DNA of 64,000 nt from Pseudomonas sp. Seg1 (GTDB lineage Bacteria; Pseudomonadota; Gammaproteobacteria; Pseudomonadales; Pseudomonadaceae). A program made the translations under genes and the position numbers. Below the pieces are notes generated by a model, which was not told the DNA's origin, did no database searches, and saw nothing but the letters and a program-made list of their open reading frames with translations. Each line of letters opens with the position of its first letter. Position 1 is the stretch's first letter. Below are positions 53,728 through 60,793 of the stretch, one piece after another. The stretch covers positions 1,366,001-1,430,000 of the forward strand of contig NZ_AP021903.1 in the NCBI RefSeq assembly GCF_018326005.1, read 5' to 3'.

Positions 53728-55908
53728 ATGGCAGATGATAACTATGCGTTGACGTTCGCGAAGATCAATCGAGAGGGGCGGATACCCGACACCACGGCCA
53801 CCCTGAAGTCTGCTGCGATGTCCGCACGAGGCGCCGATTCGGCAGTTGCAGAGCTGACGTTGAAAGCGGATGGCGGGTTTGCCGGGCTGAGCCTGGCGCT
53901 GGCAGATGCCACCGCCGAGCTGCGTCAGTTGACGGCCGAACAGGTTCAGCTCAGGGATGTGCTGGGGTCGATACACACGGTGCTGATGTCACAGCACTCG
54001 CTGCAACAGGCACTGAACGACCGACAATCACAAATGGGCGGTATGGCCCTTGGCGCCGGGCAAAAAACGCCGAGTGAGAATGCCGCCACGGCGCCATATC
54101 AGCCTTTGCAACCGGCCATCAATCTCGACGCCGCGATGGCGAGGCTCGATCTGGTCGTCGGGCTTGAAGGCGACCAACGCAAAACGATGCAGGTCGCGCT
54201 GGAGAAGATGGCCACCGAGGCGAAAGTGGCGGCCGGCGGTACAACTACGGTTGAGCTGGCAAGCATTGGCTACGCTGGCGCCAAGGCCGGGGTCGGCAAT
54301 GATCGGGTGGATGCCAAAGGCAATATCGATCAAGCCGCCAAGCAAAACGACCTGATGGATTTCACCAGAGACACGGCGGTCACGGCGACCGCGTTCGAGA
54401 TGAAACCACTGGATGCCGCGGACCTGTTGATCGGCTGGCGTACCTCGATGAGCCTCAATCGCGCGCAAACCCTGGATCTGGCCGACGCGACCAGTTTGCT
54501 CGACAGTCGATTGGCCGCTTCTGCCGCTGATATCGGCTCGATTCTGGGCACTTACGGCACATCGGCAAAAGGCGCCGGAATGGCGCCCGAGCAAGCCGCG
54601 GCATTTTCTGCGGCGTTGCTTAACGCCGGGGTAAACAAGGCCGATGCGGGCGTAGCGTTCGAAAAAATCACGACGACCCTGGCACTCGGGGATAAAGCTT
54701 CTGCAAGCCAGAAAGCGGCGTTCGCTCAGCTGCAGCTCGACCCCAAGGCCCTGGCCGAGAAAATGAAGGGCGATGCTCCCGGCGCGATCATGGAGTTGCT
54801 GGAGGCGCTGAAGAAACAATCCCCGAATGAGCAATCCGCGCTGTCGACAACGTTGTTTTCGGTCGCCCAACCGGTTCGGCAAATGCTCGAGAATACCGCT
54901 GACGTGCAGCGCGCCTTTGCACTGGTGGCGGATAAAAAACAGTACACAGGGGCGGTTGATCAGACCGCCCTGACACTCGCGGATACTTCGCAGACACGCT
55001 GGAACATCTTCGGCGCCCAGAAGGACCGGCTCTATTCATCCGCCGGCGATACCGTACTGCCAGTCTTTGACTACCTGGTGGAAAAAGTCGGAGGAGCAGC
55101 CGATGGCTTGAGTGAGGTGGCGGAAAAGGCCCCGGCACTTGCTGGCGCGCTGATTCTGATGGCTGCCGGAATGAAGGGCGGCAAACCGCTGGGCGCATTG
55201 GCGTCCCAAGCCGCGACGTGGACAGGCCCGGTAATGGCCAGCATCAGATCCGGGTTGGGCAGCCTCTCGGCCAGTGCCGGATCCCTCGGAACCGCCGCCC
55301 TGAGTCGGGCCAAATTTCTGGTCTCCACTCCAGGGCGCAGCCTGATCAGTCAGGGCGCCCGATTTGGCCGGGTGGCAGGCCCATTGAGCATGCCATTGAC
55401 GATGGTCGAAGCCGGCATGAAAGTCGTCGAAGGCGTGGCCGAGGGCGATACGAAAAAAGTCGCCGGTGGCGTAGGGATGGCAGCGGGCGGCTTGGCCGGT
55501 GGCTATGCCGGCGCGAGCATCGGTGCCACGATCGGTACCTTCATCCTTCCCGGCATCGGTACGATGATCGGTGGTGCATTAGGCGGCGTCATCGGCAGCT
55601 TTTACGGCAGTCAGGAAGGGGAAGCGCTGGGTGAAAAGCTTGCGACACCCGCGCCTGATCGGCTTGCTCCACCGTCAGAAGTCAGCGCCGGCCTGAGCAG
55701 TGTGCAGGCGCAAAATCAGCAGAGCCAGAATGTCACCTACGCGCCCGCTTTTAACTTCAGTGGCGGCGATCTGGTGAGTGCTGAAAAAGTGACCGCCATG
55801 GTCGCGCAGGTCATGCAGTCGCATTTCACTTCTGACTTTACGCCTTTGATAAGCACCAACCCCCTCGCCACCCGCCGCGACGCAGCCCTCACCGATGGAG
55901 TCGCCTGA
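53728..55908 (+). CDS. tail tape-measure protein, module 1
   Basis: 726 residues, P2 gpT-like. Long helical N-terminal part (SAAMSARGADSAVAELTLKA, LSLALADATAELRQLTAEQV), a middle region with LSTTLFSVAQPVRQMLENTA, then hydrophobic Ala/Gly-rich segments (APALAGALILMAAGMKGGKP; GMAAGGLAGGYAGASIGATI, IGTMIGGALGGVIGSFYG) that could insert in membrane on injection. Sets tail length. It ends one base inside the gpU start. Confidence 0.9.
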   Translation: MADDNYALTFAKINREGRIPDTTATLKSAAMSARGADSAVAELTLKADGGFAGLSLALADATAELRQLTAEQVQLRDVLGSIHTVLMSQHSLQQALNDRQSQMGGMALGAGQKTPSENAATAPYQPLQPAINLDAAMARLDLVVGLEGDQRKTMQVALEKMATEAKVAAGGTTTVELASIGYAGAKAGVGNDRVDAKGNIDQAAKQNDLMDFTRDTAVTATAFEMKPLDAADLLIGWRTSMSLNRAQTLDLADATSLLDSRLAASAADIGSILGTYGTSAKGAGMAPEQAAAFSAALLNAGVNKADAGVAFEKITTTLALGDKASASQKAAFAQLQLDPKALAEKMKGDAPGAIMELLEALKKQSPNEQSALSTTLFSVAQPVRQMLENTADVQRAFALVADKKQYTGAVDQTALTLADTSQTRWNIFGAQKDRLYSSAGDTVLPVFDYLVEKVGGAADGLSEVAEKAPALAGALILMAAGMKGGKPLGALASQAATWTGPVMASIRSGLGSLSASAGSLGTAALSRAKFLVSTPGRSLISQGARFGRVAGPLSMPLTMVEAGMKVVEGVAEGDTKKVAGGVGMAAGGLAGGYAGASIGATIGTFILPGIGTMIGGALGGVIGSFYGSQEGEALGEKLATPAPDRLAPPSEVSAGLSSVQAQNQQSQNVTYAPAFNFSGGDLVSAEKVTAMVAQVMQSHFTSDFTPLISTNPLATRRDAALTDGVA

Positions 55909-56291
55909 TGAAACAACAAATGGCACTCGGCAGTTTCATCTTCGGCCTGTCCCGCGAGTTTGCTTACAGCACGCTGGCGCGCAAATCCGATGGTGGCTGG
56001 ACTGAACTGCAGATCCTCACCAGCAAACCCAAGTCCCATCAGACCGGACAGAAGCCCGAAACCCTGACCATCGGCGGCACCGCGATGTACGCCGTGGCCA
56101 TGGAACGGCTCGATGAACTCCGTGCGCTGCAAGCCTTGAGAGTACCGCTGCCGTTGATCGACGGCATCGGTCGCAACTGGGGTTTGTGGCAGATCAACAG
56201 CGTTCAGGAAAACCAGAGCGAGGTCATCGATGACGGCACCGCGATGGTGATCAAGTGGGTACTCGAATTAGCGGAGTTCAACAATGCGTAA
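55908..56291 (+). CDS. tail protein U
   Basis: 127 residues, P2 gpU family: MKQQMALGSFIFGLSREFAY, QKPETLTIGGTAMYAV, then DGIGRNWGLWQINSVQENQS. Probably joins tube and baseplate. Overlaps gpX by 8 bases. Confidence 0.9.
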   Translation: MKQQMALGSFIFGLSREFAYSTLARKSDGGWTELQILTSKPKSHQTGQKPETLTIGGTAMYAVAMERLDELRALQALRVPLPLIDGIGRNWGLWQINSVQENQSEVIDDGTAMVIKWVLELAEFNNA

Positions 56292-56496
56292 GGTCCGAAG
56301 CGTGGCCGGTGATTCGGTCAATCTGTTGCTCTACCGCGAGTCGGGTCGCTCAGACGATCAGGCCGAAGCCGCGTTGTGGAAACTCAATGCGACCCTGGCC
56401 GAACACGGCCCCGTTTTGCCGGCGGGCATCTGGGTGACGCTGCCGGAACTCGACAGCCGACCCGCCGCAATCAAACCGGTTTTGGCCTGGGACTAA
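56284..56496 (+). CDS. tail protein X (LysM-like)
   Basis: 70 residues: DSVNLLLYRESGRSDDQAEA, LWKLNATLAEHGPVLPAGIW and VTLPELDSRP, a LysM-like fold of the gpX family. Lies between U and D as in P2 and R2 pyocin. Confidence 0.88.
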   Translation: MRKVRSVAGDSVNLLLYRESGRSDDQAEAALWKLNATLAEHGPVLPAGIWVTLPELDSRPAAIKPVLAWD

Positions 56497-56505
56497 GGAG
56501 GTTGC

Positions 56506-57534
56506 ATGGCACAGGGATTTACCCCGGCGATCGAAATCTACGGCGCCAACCAGGCCTTGCTGAACCAGCGTCTGATCAGTTGGGAGCACATTGATGCTGC
56601 CGGGATGGAGTCTGATCAGCTGACACTGGTGATCGACCTGGAAGGCCTCGAAGGCTTGCCGACCCTGGGCGGAACCATCGGCCTGCGGGTGGGCTATCTG
56701 GAGTCCGGGCTGGTTGAAAAGGGCCAGTTCAAAGTGACTCGACTGACCCCGACGCTGTTCCCGTTACGCCTGACGCTGGTGGCGACCGCAGCGCCTTTCA
56801 GTGGCAAGGATGAGACCCGATTCAAGGAACGGCGCACGGCCAGTCATGGCCCGACAACCCTTGGCGGACTGTTTCGCGAGCTGGTCTTGCGGCACGGTTT
56901 TTCGCCGCGCGTCGATCCCGAACTGGCGCTGATCAGGATCACCCATGTCGATCAGTCGAACGAAACCGACATGGGCTTTATCACGCGACTGGCAAAGAAG
57001 TACGACGCGGTGGCCAAACCGTTCAACGACCTCTACGTGCTGGCGAAACCGGCGCAGCTGAAAAACCTATCGGGCCAAGTGATACCGGACGTCAGGCTGT
57101 CGGTGACCAGCAACAATCGACCGGGTGATCACGCCTTCATCAGCGCCACACTGGAAGAGACTGCCCGCACCCAGAATCAGGGTTGCAAGACCTGCTGTTG
57201 GGACGCCAATGCCGGCAAGCAGGTGGAGGTGAAAACCGGCAAGGCACCCTACAAAGTCATTCGCCAGAAACAGGCCAATGAAGAAGAAGCCAAAGCCATC
57301 GGCGAAGCCGAAGTGCGCAAGATGCTGCGCGAGAAATACAAGCTGAAGGTCACCTGTCCGGGCGATCCGCTGCTGGCTGCCGAAGGCCTGTTGGTGCTCG
57401 ATGACACCTGGCCAGACTTCATGCGCGGTCGCTGGTCGATCGAAAAGGTCACCGCCAGCGGCAAGCGTGAGGAAAGCTATCGCTGCCTGATCGAGGCAAC
57501 CGGCCTCGACCCCAAGGCGGACGCCAAAGCCTGA
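56506..57534 (+). CDS. baseplate hub, late control protein D family
   Basis: 342 residues from ATG 56506 (SD AAGGAGG). P2 gpD family: FTPAIEIYGANQALLNQRLI, TLGGLFRELVLRHGFSPRVD, MGFITRLAKKYDAVAKPFND, and the end LVLDDTWPDFMRGRWSIEKV. It forms the hub above the spike. The insert NQGCKTCCWDANAGK has three cysteines. Last gene of module 1. Confidence 0.92.
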   Translation: MAQGFTPAIEIYGANQALLNQRLISWEHIDAAGMESDQLTLVIDLEGLEGLPTLGGTIGLRVGYLESGLVEKGQFKVTRLTPTLFPLRLTLVATAAPFSGKDETRFKERRTASHGPTTLGGLFRELVLRHGFSPRVDPELALIRITHVDQSNETDMGFITRLAKKYDAVAKPFNDLYVLAKPAQLKNLSGQVIPDVRLSVTSNNRPGDHAFISATLEETARTQNQGCKTCCWDANAGKQVEVKTGKAPYKVIRQKQANEEEAKAIGEAEVRKMLREKYKLKVTCPGDPLLAAEGLLVLDDTWPDFMRGRWSIEKVTASGKREESYRCLIEATGLDPKADAKA

Positions 57535-57565
57535 TTCTGCGTGACCTCACAGCGACAGATATCCC

Positions 57566-57655
57566 TGTAGGAGTGAGCCTGCTCGCGATTGCGGTGTGTC
57601 AGTCAGCATCGATTCTGAATGTAAGTCCGCCATCGCGAGCAGGCTCACTCCTACA
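57566..57655. repeat. REPIN-like repeat F between the two tail modules
   Basis: Arms of the repeat-B class (TGTAGGAGTGAGCCTGCTCG ... complement ending CTCACTCCTACA) with an unrelated centre. It fills the 160-base gap between module 1 and module 2. Confidence 0.9.
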
Positions 57656-57694
57656 TGAGTCCTGCGGTCACTCCCCTAATTCCGGAACACCACC

Positions 57695-58279
57695 ATGAAG
57701 ATCACCCCGATCCTCACGCAACTGCGTGCGCAATGCCCAAGCCTGGGCAATCACATTGCCGTCGGTGTCGATCTGGCGTTGCTGCAAGGCAACCCTGATC
57801 TGCCGACACCGTCGGCCCACATCACACCGCTGGCCGATCTGGCCAGCAACAGCACCGCGCAAAACCTCACCAGCCAACCGATCCGCGATCGCTTCGACAT
57901 CGTCCTCGCACTTGACGCAACCGACGCTACAAAAGCGCTGGATCTGTTGCATGACCTGCGCGCTGAAATCTGGCGCGCGCTGGTGGGGTTCAAGCCGAGC
58001 AAGGACTACAGCGCCATCGTCTACGACGGCGGCGAACTGGTCTCGATCAACAGCAGCCGCGTCTTTTACCGGCTGCGTTTTTTTGCCGAGTTCCAACTCG
58101 GCCGCAATCTGCCCGGTCAGCCTGCGGAGAGTTGGCACGAACGTGAACTGGACGGTTTGTCGTCCTTTACCGGGGCCACCGTGCGGGTCGATGCGATCGA
58201 CCCGGCCGATCCCAACCTGAAACGCCCGGGCCCCGATGGGCGCGTGGAAATGACTTTCTCTGGAGACGTAACCCCATGA
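57695..58279 (+). CDS. tail terminator-like protein (Mu gp37-like), module 2
   Basis: 194 residues: MKITPILTQLRAQCPSLGNH, then IRDRFDIVLALDATDATKAL and VFYRLRFFAEFQLGRNLPGQ. Matches the family found just before DUF2635 and sheath genes in Mu-like tails. Probably caps the tube or sheath. Overlaps the next gene by four bases. Confidence 0.78.
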   Translation: MKITPILTQLRAQCPSLGNHIAVGVDLALLQGNPDLPTPSAHITPLADLASNSTAQNLTSQPIRDRFDIVLALDATDATKALDLLHDLRAEIWRALVGFKPSKDYSAIVYDGGELVSINSSRVFYRLRFFAEFQLGRNLPGQPAESWHERELDGLSSFTGATVRVDAIDPADPNLKRPGPDGRVEMTFSGDVTP

Positions 58280-58458
58280 GCAATCGCATCACCGTACAGC
58301 CGGCCGCTGGCCGCGCTGTACCTGACCCGGAGGCGGGCGACCTGCTGCCTCTCGAAGGCCGTGAAGTGCTGGACAGCGCCTGGTGGCGCCGGCGTCTGGC
58401 CGACGGCGATATCACTATCAAAACCGCAAAAGCGGCTAAACCACAGGGAGCCAAATAA
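58276..58458 (+). CDS. DUF2635 protein (Mu gp38-like)
   Basis: 60 residues: ITVQPAAGRAVPDPEAGDLL, PLEGREVLDSAWWRRRLADG and the Lys/Ala tail TIKTAKAAKPQGAK. Fits the small DUF2635 family invariably before Mu-type sheaths; its function is unknown. Shares one base with the sheath start (TAATG). Confidence 0.85.
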   Translation: MSNRITVQPAAGRAVPDPEAGDLLPLEGREVLDSAWWRRRLADGDITIKTAKAAKPQGAK

Positions 58459-59954
58459 TGGCGATCGGATTCAGCAACATCCCCGCGGACATTCGTGTTC
58501 CGCTGTTCTATGCCGAAATGGACAATTCGGCCGCCAATAGCGCGAGCTCGTCTCTGCGTCGTTTGATCGTCGCTCAGGTCAACGACAACATTGCCCCGAC
58601 TGAAGTCGGCAAACTGGTGCTGGTTTCCAGCGTTGCGCTGGCCAAGAGCATCGGTGGCCAGGGCTCGATGCTCGCCTCGATGTACGAAACCTTCCGCAAG
58701 GCCGACCCGATCGGCGAGATCTGGTGCCTGCCGCTGCACAACACTGAAGGTGCCATCGCCAAAGGCGTACTGACCCTGACCGGCACCGCCACTCAGGCTG
58801 GCGTACTCAACCTGTATGTTGGCGGCGTGCGTGTGCAAGCCACCGTGGTCAACGGTGCCACCGCGGCACAAGCAGCGACTGCGCTGGCGCAGAAAATCAA
58901 CGCCACGGCCGATCTGCCGGTGAGCGCTGTGGCTGCCGAAGGCGTGGTCACCCTGAACGCCAAATGGACCGGCGATAGCGGCAACGACATCAGCCTGCAA
59001 TTCAATCGCCTGGGCAAGAGCAACGGCGAAGAAACCCCGGCCGGCCTGACCTCCGCAATCACCGCCATGACCGGCGGCGCCGGCGTGCCGGATCAGATCG
59101 CTGCCGTGGCGGCACTGGGTGACGAACCCTTCGAGTTCATCGCATTGCCATGGTCGGATCTGTCGACCCTCAACACCTGGCAAGCCGTCATGGATGACAG
59201 CACCGGTCGCTGGTCCTGGGCCAAGCAACTGTTCGGTCACGTCTACAGCGCCAAGCGTGGCACCGTTGGCACGCTGGTCGCCGCCGGCCAGGCGCGCAAT
59301 GACCAGCACATGACCATTCAGGCGCTGGAGCCGGGCGTACCGCAACCGTTCTGGGTACAAGCTGCAGCACTGGCTGCGCGCACCGCCGTGTTCATCTCCG
59401 CCGACGCCAGCCGTCCGACCCAAAGCGGCAGCCTGCCGGGCGTCGATCCTGCGCCGGCGAGCGAGCGCTTCACCCTGACCGAGCGTCAGTCGCTGCTCAA
59501 CTACGGCATCGCCACCGCTTACTACGAAGGCGGTTACGTGCGCATCCAGCGTTCGATCACCACCTACCAGAAAAACGCCTACGGTCAGGCTGACAACTCC
59601 TACCTGGACAGCGAAACCATGCACCAGTCGGCGTTCATCGTGCGTCGTCTGCAAAGCGTGATCACCAGCAAGTACGGTCGGCACAAACTGGCCTCCGACG
59701 GCACCCGTTTCGGCGCCGGCCAGCCAATCGTGACGCCAGCGACCATTCGCGGCGAGCTGATCGCGCAGTACGCCAAGCTCGAACTGGAAGGCCATGTGGA
59801 GAACGCCGAGCTGTTCGCCGAGCACCTGATCGTCGAGCGCGACGTGCAGGACCCGAGCCGCGTGAACGTGCTGTTCCCGCCGGATTACATCAACGGTCTG
59901 CGTGTGTTCGCACTGCTCAACCAATTCCGTCTGCAGTACGACGACGCGGCTTGA
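58458..59954 (+). CDS. tail sheath protein, module 2 (Mu gpL-like)
   Basis: 498 residues, much longer than and clearly different from the module 1 sheath. MAIGFSNIPADIRVPLFYAE start; DEPFEFIALPWSDLSTLNTW; ITTYQKNAYGQADNSYLDSE; end NVLFPPDYINGLRVFALLNQ and FRLQYD. An inserted domain (residues ~100-200: GVLTLTGTATQAGVLNLYVG..KINATADLPVSAVAAEGVVT) is a typical surface domain of Mu-like sheaths. Confidence 0.93.
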   Translation: MAIGFSNIPADIRVPLFYAEMDNSAANSASSSLRRLIVAQVNDNIAPTEVGKLVLVSSVALAKSIGGQGSMLASMYETFRKADPIGEIWCLPLHNTEGAIAKGVLTLTGTATQAGVLNLYVGGVRVQATVVNGATAAQAATALAQKINATADLPVSAVAAEGVVTLNAKWTGDSGNDISLQFNRLGKSNGEETPAGLTSAITAMTGGAGVPDQIAAVAALGDEPFEFIALPWSDLSTLNTWQAVMDDSTGRWSWAKQLFGHVYSAKRGTVGTLVAAGQARNDQHMTIQALEPGVPQPFWVQAAALAARTAVFISADASRPTQSGSLPGVDPAPASERFTLTERQSLLNYGIATAYYEGGYVRIQRSITTYQKNAYGQADNSYLDSETMHQSAFIVRRLQSVITSKYGRHKLASDGTRFGAGQPIVTPATIRGELIAQYAKLELEGHVENAELFAEHLIVERDVQDPSRVNVLFPPDYINGLRVFALLNQFRLQYDDAA

Positions 59955-59979
59955 TAACCGCGTTTAGCGTCAAGCATTC

Positions 59980-60006
59980 AGCCCACCTCGCGTGGGCTTT
60001 TTTATT
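59980..60006 (+). terminator. terminator between sheath and tube genes, module 2
   Basis: AGCCCAC - CTCGC - GTGGGCT followed by TTTTTT. It would reduce or stop transcription in the middle of the structural genes unless read through. Confidence 0.82.
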
Positions 60007-60021
60007 CAAGGGAGTAACACC

Positions 60022-60369
60022 ATGGGTCAACTGATTGCAGGCACCTGCTACGTCAAGGTCGACGGCGCGCAACTGACTATCAATGGCGGCTGCGAAGCCC
60101 CGCTGATGGCGGTCAAACGCGAAACCGTCGTACCCGGTTTCTACAAGGAAACCGACATCGCGCCGTCGTTCAAAGTGACCGCGCTGCACACCGCCGACTT
60201 CCCGCTGAAGAAGCTGATCGAAGGCACCGACATCACCGTCACCTGTGAATTCAGCAACGGCAAAGTCTACGTGCTGGCCGGTGCCTACCTGGTCGAAGAG
60301 CCGGTTTCCAAGGGCGATGACGCCACCATCGAACTGAAATTCGAAGGCATCAAGGGGACCTGGCAATGA
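60022..60369 (+). CDS. tail tube protein, module 2 (Mu gpM-like)
   Basis: 115 residues from ATG 60022 (SD AAGGGAG). MGQLIAGTCYVKVDGAQLTI, APLMAVKRETVVPGFYKETD, ITVTCEFSNGKVYVLAGAYL, end ATIELKFEGIKGTWQ. Phage tail tube family of Mu-like phages; shorter than the module 1 tube protein and unrelated by eye. ATGA overlap with the next gene. Confidence 0.92.
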   Translation: MGQLIAGTCYVKVDGAQLTINGGCEAPLMAVKRETVVPGFYKETDIAPSFKVTALHTADFPLKKLIEGTDITVTCEFSNGKVYVLAGAYLVEEPVSKGDDATIELKFEGIKGTWQ

Positions 60370-60662
60370 GCGGCGCCGTGAAGCTTCAAGTTGCGATCGA
60401 AGCTCACGGCGAGCCCCTGACCGAACTCGTCCTGCGCCGCCCGACGGTGCAGGAAGTGCGAGCGATCAAGGCGCTGCCGTACAAGATCGACAAGAGCGAA
60501 GAGGTCAGCCTCGACATGGATGTCGCGGCCAAATACATCGCCGTGTGCGCCGGCATTCCGCCGTCGTCGGTCAACCAGCTGGATCTGGCTGACCTCAACG
60601 CGTTGAGCTGGGCCGTTGCGAGTTTTTTCATGAGTGCGGCGTCGGCGCCATCACCGACCTGA
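60366..60662 (+). CDS. tail assembly chaperone, unshifted form (Mu gp41-like), module 2
   Basis: 98 residues: VKLQVAIEAHGEPLTELVLR, RPTVQEVRAIKALPYKI, and the end SWAVASFFMSAASAPSPT. Family of short tail chaperones before tape measures. Contains the slippery heptamer T-TTT-TTC ten codons before its stop. Confidence 0.85.
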   Translation: MSGAVKLQVAIEAHGEPLTELVLRRPTVQEVRAIKALPYKIDKSEEVSLDMDVAAKYIAVCAGIPPSSVNQLDLADLNALSWAVASFFMSAASAPSPT

Positions 60663-60793
60663 TCGCCGTCGCCTATGACCTGGCCTGGTTCTGGAAGGTT
60701 GACCCCGAACAGATGATGGCCAGGCCACTGGATGTGCTCCGCGAATCGCTGGAGCACGCGCAACGGATCAATGCGATGCAGCAGGTGCAGTGA
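60366..60793 (+). CDS. tail assembly chaperone, -1 frameshift product, module 2
   Basis: Frame 0 to TTC at 60627-60629 (88 codons), then the -1 frame from 60629 gives 54 more residues: HECGVGAITDLIAVAYDLAW, FWKVDPEQMMARPLDVLRES, LEHAQRINAMQQVQ, stop at 60791-60793, which overlaps the tape-measure ATG (TGATG). The extension resembles the helical P2 GpE type and has no plausible start codon and SD of its own. Confidence 0.78.
60623..60629 (+). promoter_or_regulatory. programmed -1 ribosomal frameshift site, module 2
   Basis: T TTT TTC in the zero frame (TTT 60624-26, TTC 60627-29), an X-XXY-YYZ heptamer. The -1 frame is open to the stop touching the tape-measure start. Confidence 0.75.
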
